Shown piece by piece: positions 63,457 to 64,000 of a DNA stretch of 64,000 bases (position 1 is the first letter of the stretch; each line of letters starts with the position of its first letter). The position numbers and the translations under genes were made by a program. The notes beneath the pieces are model-generated. The model was given only the letters and a program-made list of their open reading frames with translations. It did not search any database and had not been told where the DNA came from. The DNA comes from Flavobacterium salilacus subsp. salilacus (GTDB lineage: Bacteria; Bacteroidota; Bacteroidia; Flavobacteriales; Flavobacteriaceae). The stretch spans positions 124,001 through 188,000 of the forward strand of contig NZ_SKBP01000002.1 of the NCBI RefSeq assembly GCF_004634195.1, read 5' to 3'.

Positions 63457-63484
63457 AAAGGTAGCCACAAGGCTGCCTTTTTTT
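63457..63484 (+). terminator. terminator after THX
   Basis: AAAGGTAGCC and GGCTGCCTTT pair (10 bp, one G-U) around 4 nt, followed by a T-run. Confidence 0.8.
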
Positions 63485-63505
63485 CATCATAAAATATATT
63501 TAGAA

Positions 63506-63964
63506 ATGGAAAAACATCATCTTGAAACTCTTTATCTTACAGGTATTGCTCTTCCGCACAAAACTTCTAATACTAACGGACAGTCGATGAAAGATTGTGG
63601 ACAGTTATGGCAGGAATTTGAAAAAGGTGGATGGTTTGTAAAAATACCCGAAAGGATTGAAGATAAAGTATATGCAGTTTATTATGACTATGAAGGCGAC
63701 CATACCCAGCCTTACTCTTATTTTATCGGTTGCAGGGTAGCTCCCGGCGCGCCTGTACCGGAAGGCATGGAGAATATAGTGATACCGCCGCGCGATTTTA
63801 TAAATTTTACCGCCAAGGGTAAAATGCCCGATTGTGTTGCTAAAGAATGGAAAAACATTTGGGAATCGGGAATGCAAAGAGCCTACAAAGCAGATTTTGA
63901 AGTATATGACGAACGCAGTCATGATTGGTACGATGCCGAAGTAGACATCTTTATTGGTGTGTAA
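63506..63964 (+). CDS. GyrI-like small-molecule-binding protein
   Basis: Protein of 152 residues resembling the GyrI-like (AraC effector-binding, SOUL-fold) domain. Typical features are LWQEFEKGG near residue 35, YDYEGDHTQPYSYFIGC in the middle and IWESGMQRAYKADFEVYDERSHD near the end. Stand-alone members bind hydrophobic compounds or hydrolyse cyclic substrates; this one has no DNA-binding part. It follows the THX terminator and appears to be an independent gene. Ligand unknown. Confidence 0.85.
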   Translation: MEKHHLETLYLTGIALPHKTSNTNGQSMKDCGQLWQEFEKGGWFVKIPERIEDKVYAVYYDYEGDHTQPYSYFIGCRVAPGAPVPEGMENIVIPPRDFINFTAKGKMPDCVAKEWKNIWESGMQRAYKADFEVYDERSHDWYDAEVDIFIGV

Positions 63965-64000
63965 AGATAATTTTAAGCCAATGTTTATTTTTTATATAAA

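Overview
The window looks like chromosome from a Bacteroidota bacterium of the Flavobacteriaceae type. Three kinds of evidence support this: AT-rich intergenic DNA with Bacteroidota-style promoters (TTTG about 17-21 nt upstream of TAnnTTTG) and few Shine-Dalgarno sequences; several very large secreted proteins with type IX secretion (T9SS) C-terminal domains plus a PorP/SprF-type protein; and a typical housekeeping set (MutA/MutB, long-form GAPDH, MltG, chained parvulin isomerases, ribosomal protein THX). I see no insertion sequence, prophage, CRISPR array or plasmid gene.

Layout. 1-7.2 kb (mostly minus strand): a sigma-54-type response regulator without a DNA-binding domain, an ABC exporter pair, dnaJ-grpE, a TIGR01777-type epimerase and a DUF4442 protein. 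7.3-12.4 kb (plus): an envelope operon of DUF4870, GIN/DUF2807, PadR regulator, PspC-toastrack protein and two more GIN proteins. 12.4-13.8 kb: trxB and a tRNA-Pro whose 5' leader carries an eight-unit 12-bp tandem repeat. 13.8-25.9 kb (minus): three large T9SS cargo proteins. 26-32 kb: a lysozyme-like protein, mltG, a GNAT acetyltransferase and dapF, with degP/htrA divergent. 32-40.5 kb: a fourth T9SS cargo protein, GAPDH, a cluster of REP-like repeats, an orphan small gene, aconitase and a small membrane protein. 40.6-49 kb (minus): moxR, three outer-membrane-biogenesis-type peptidyl-prolyl isomerases, then an OmpA-like protein with a PorP/SprF-like protein. 49-58.5 kb: prfC, the largest T9SS cargo protein (1,988 codons) and a secreted GH13-fold protein that lacks the catalytic residues. 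58.6-64 kb (plus): udk, a DivIC/FtsB-like gene, mutA, mutB, the 38-residue ribosomal protein THX and a GyrI-like protein.

The most interesting items are: the PadR/PspC/GIN operon, a candidate envelope-sensing system; the GH13 pseudoenzyme; the 12-bp array abutting tRNA-Pro; DnaJ missing one complete zinc site; the activator without a helix-turn-helix; and globular domains nested inside the repeat modules of two T9SS adhesin-like proteins. Functions come from reading motifs by eye; no database search was run.
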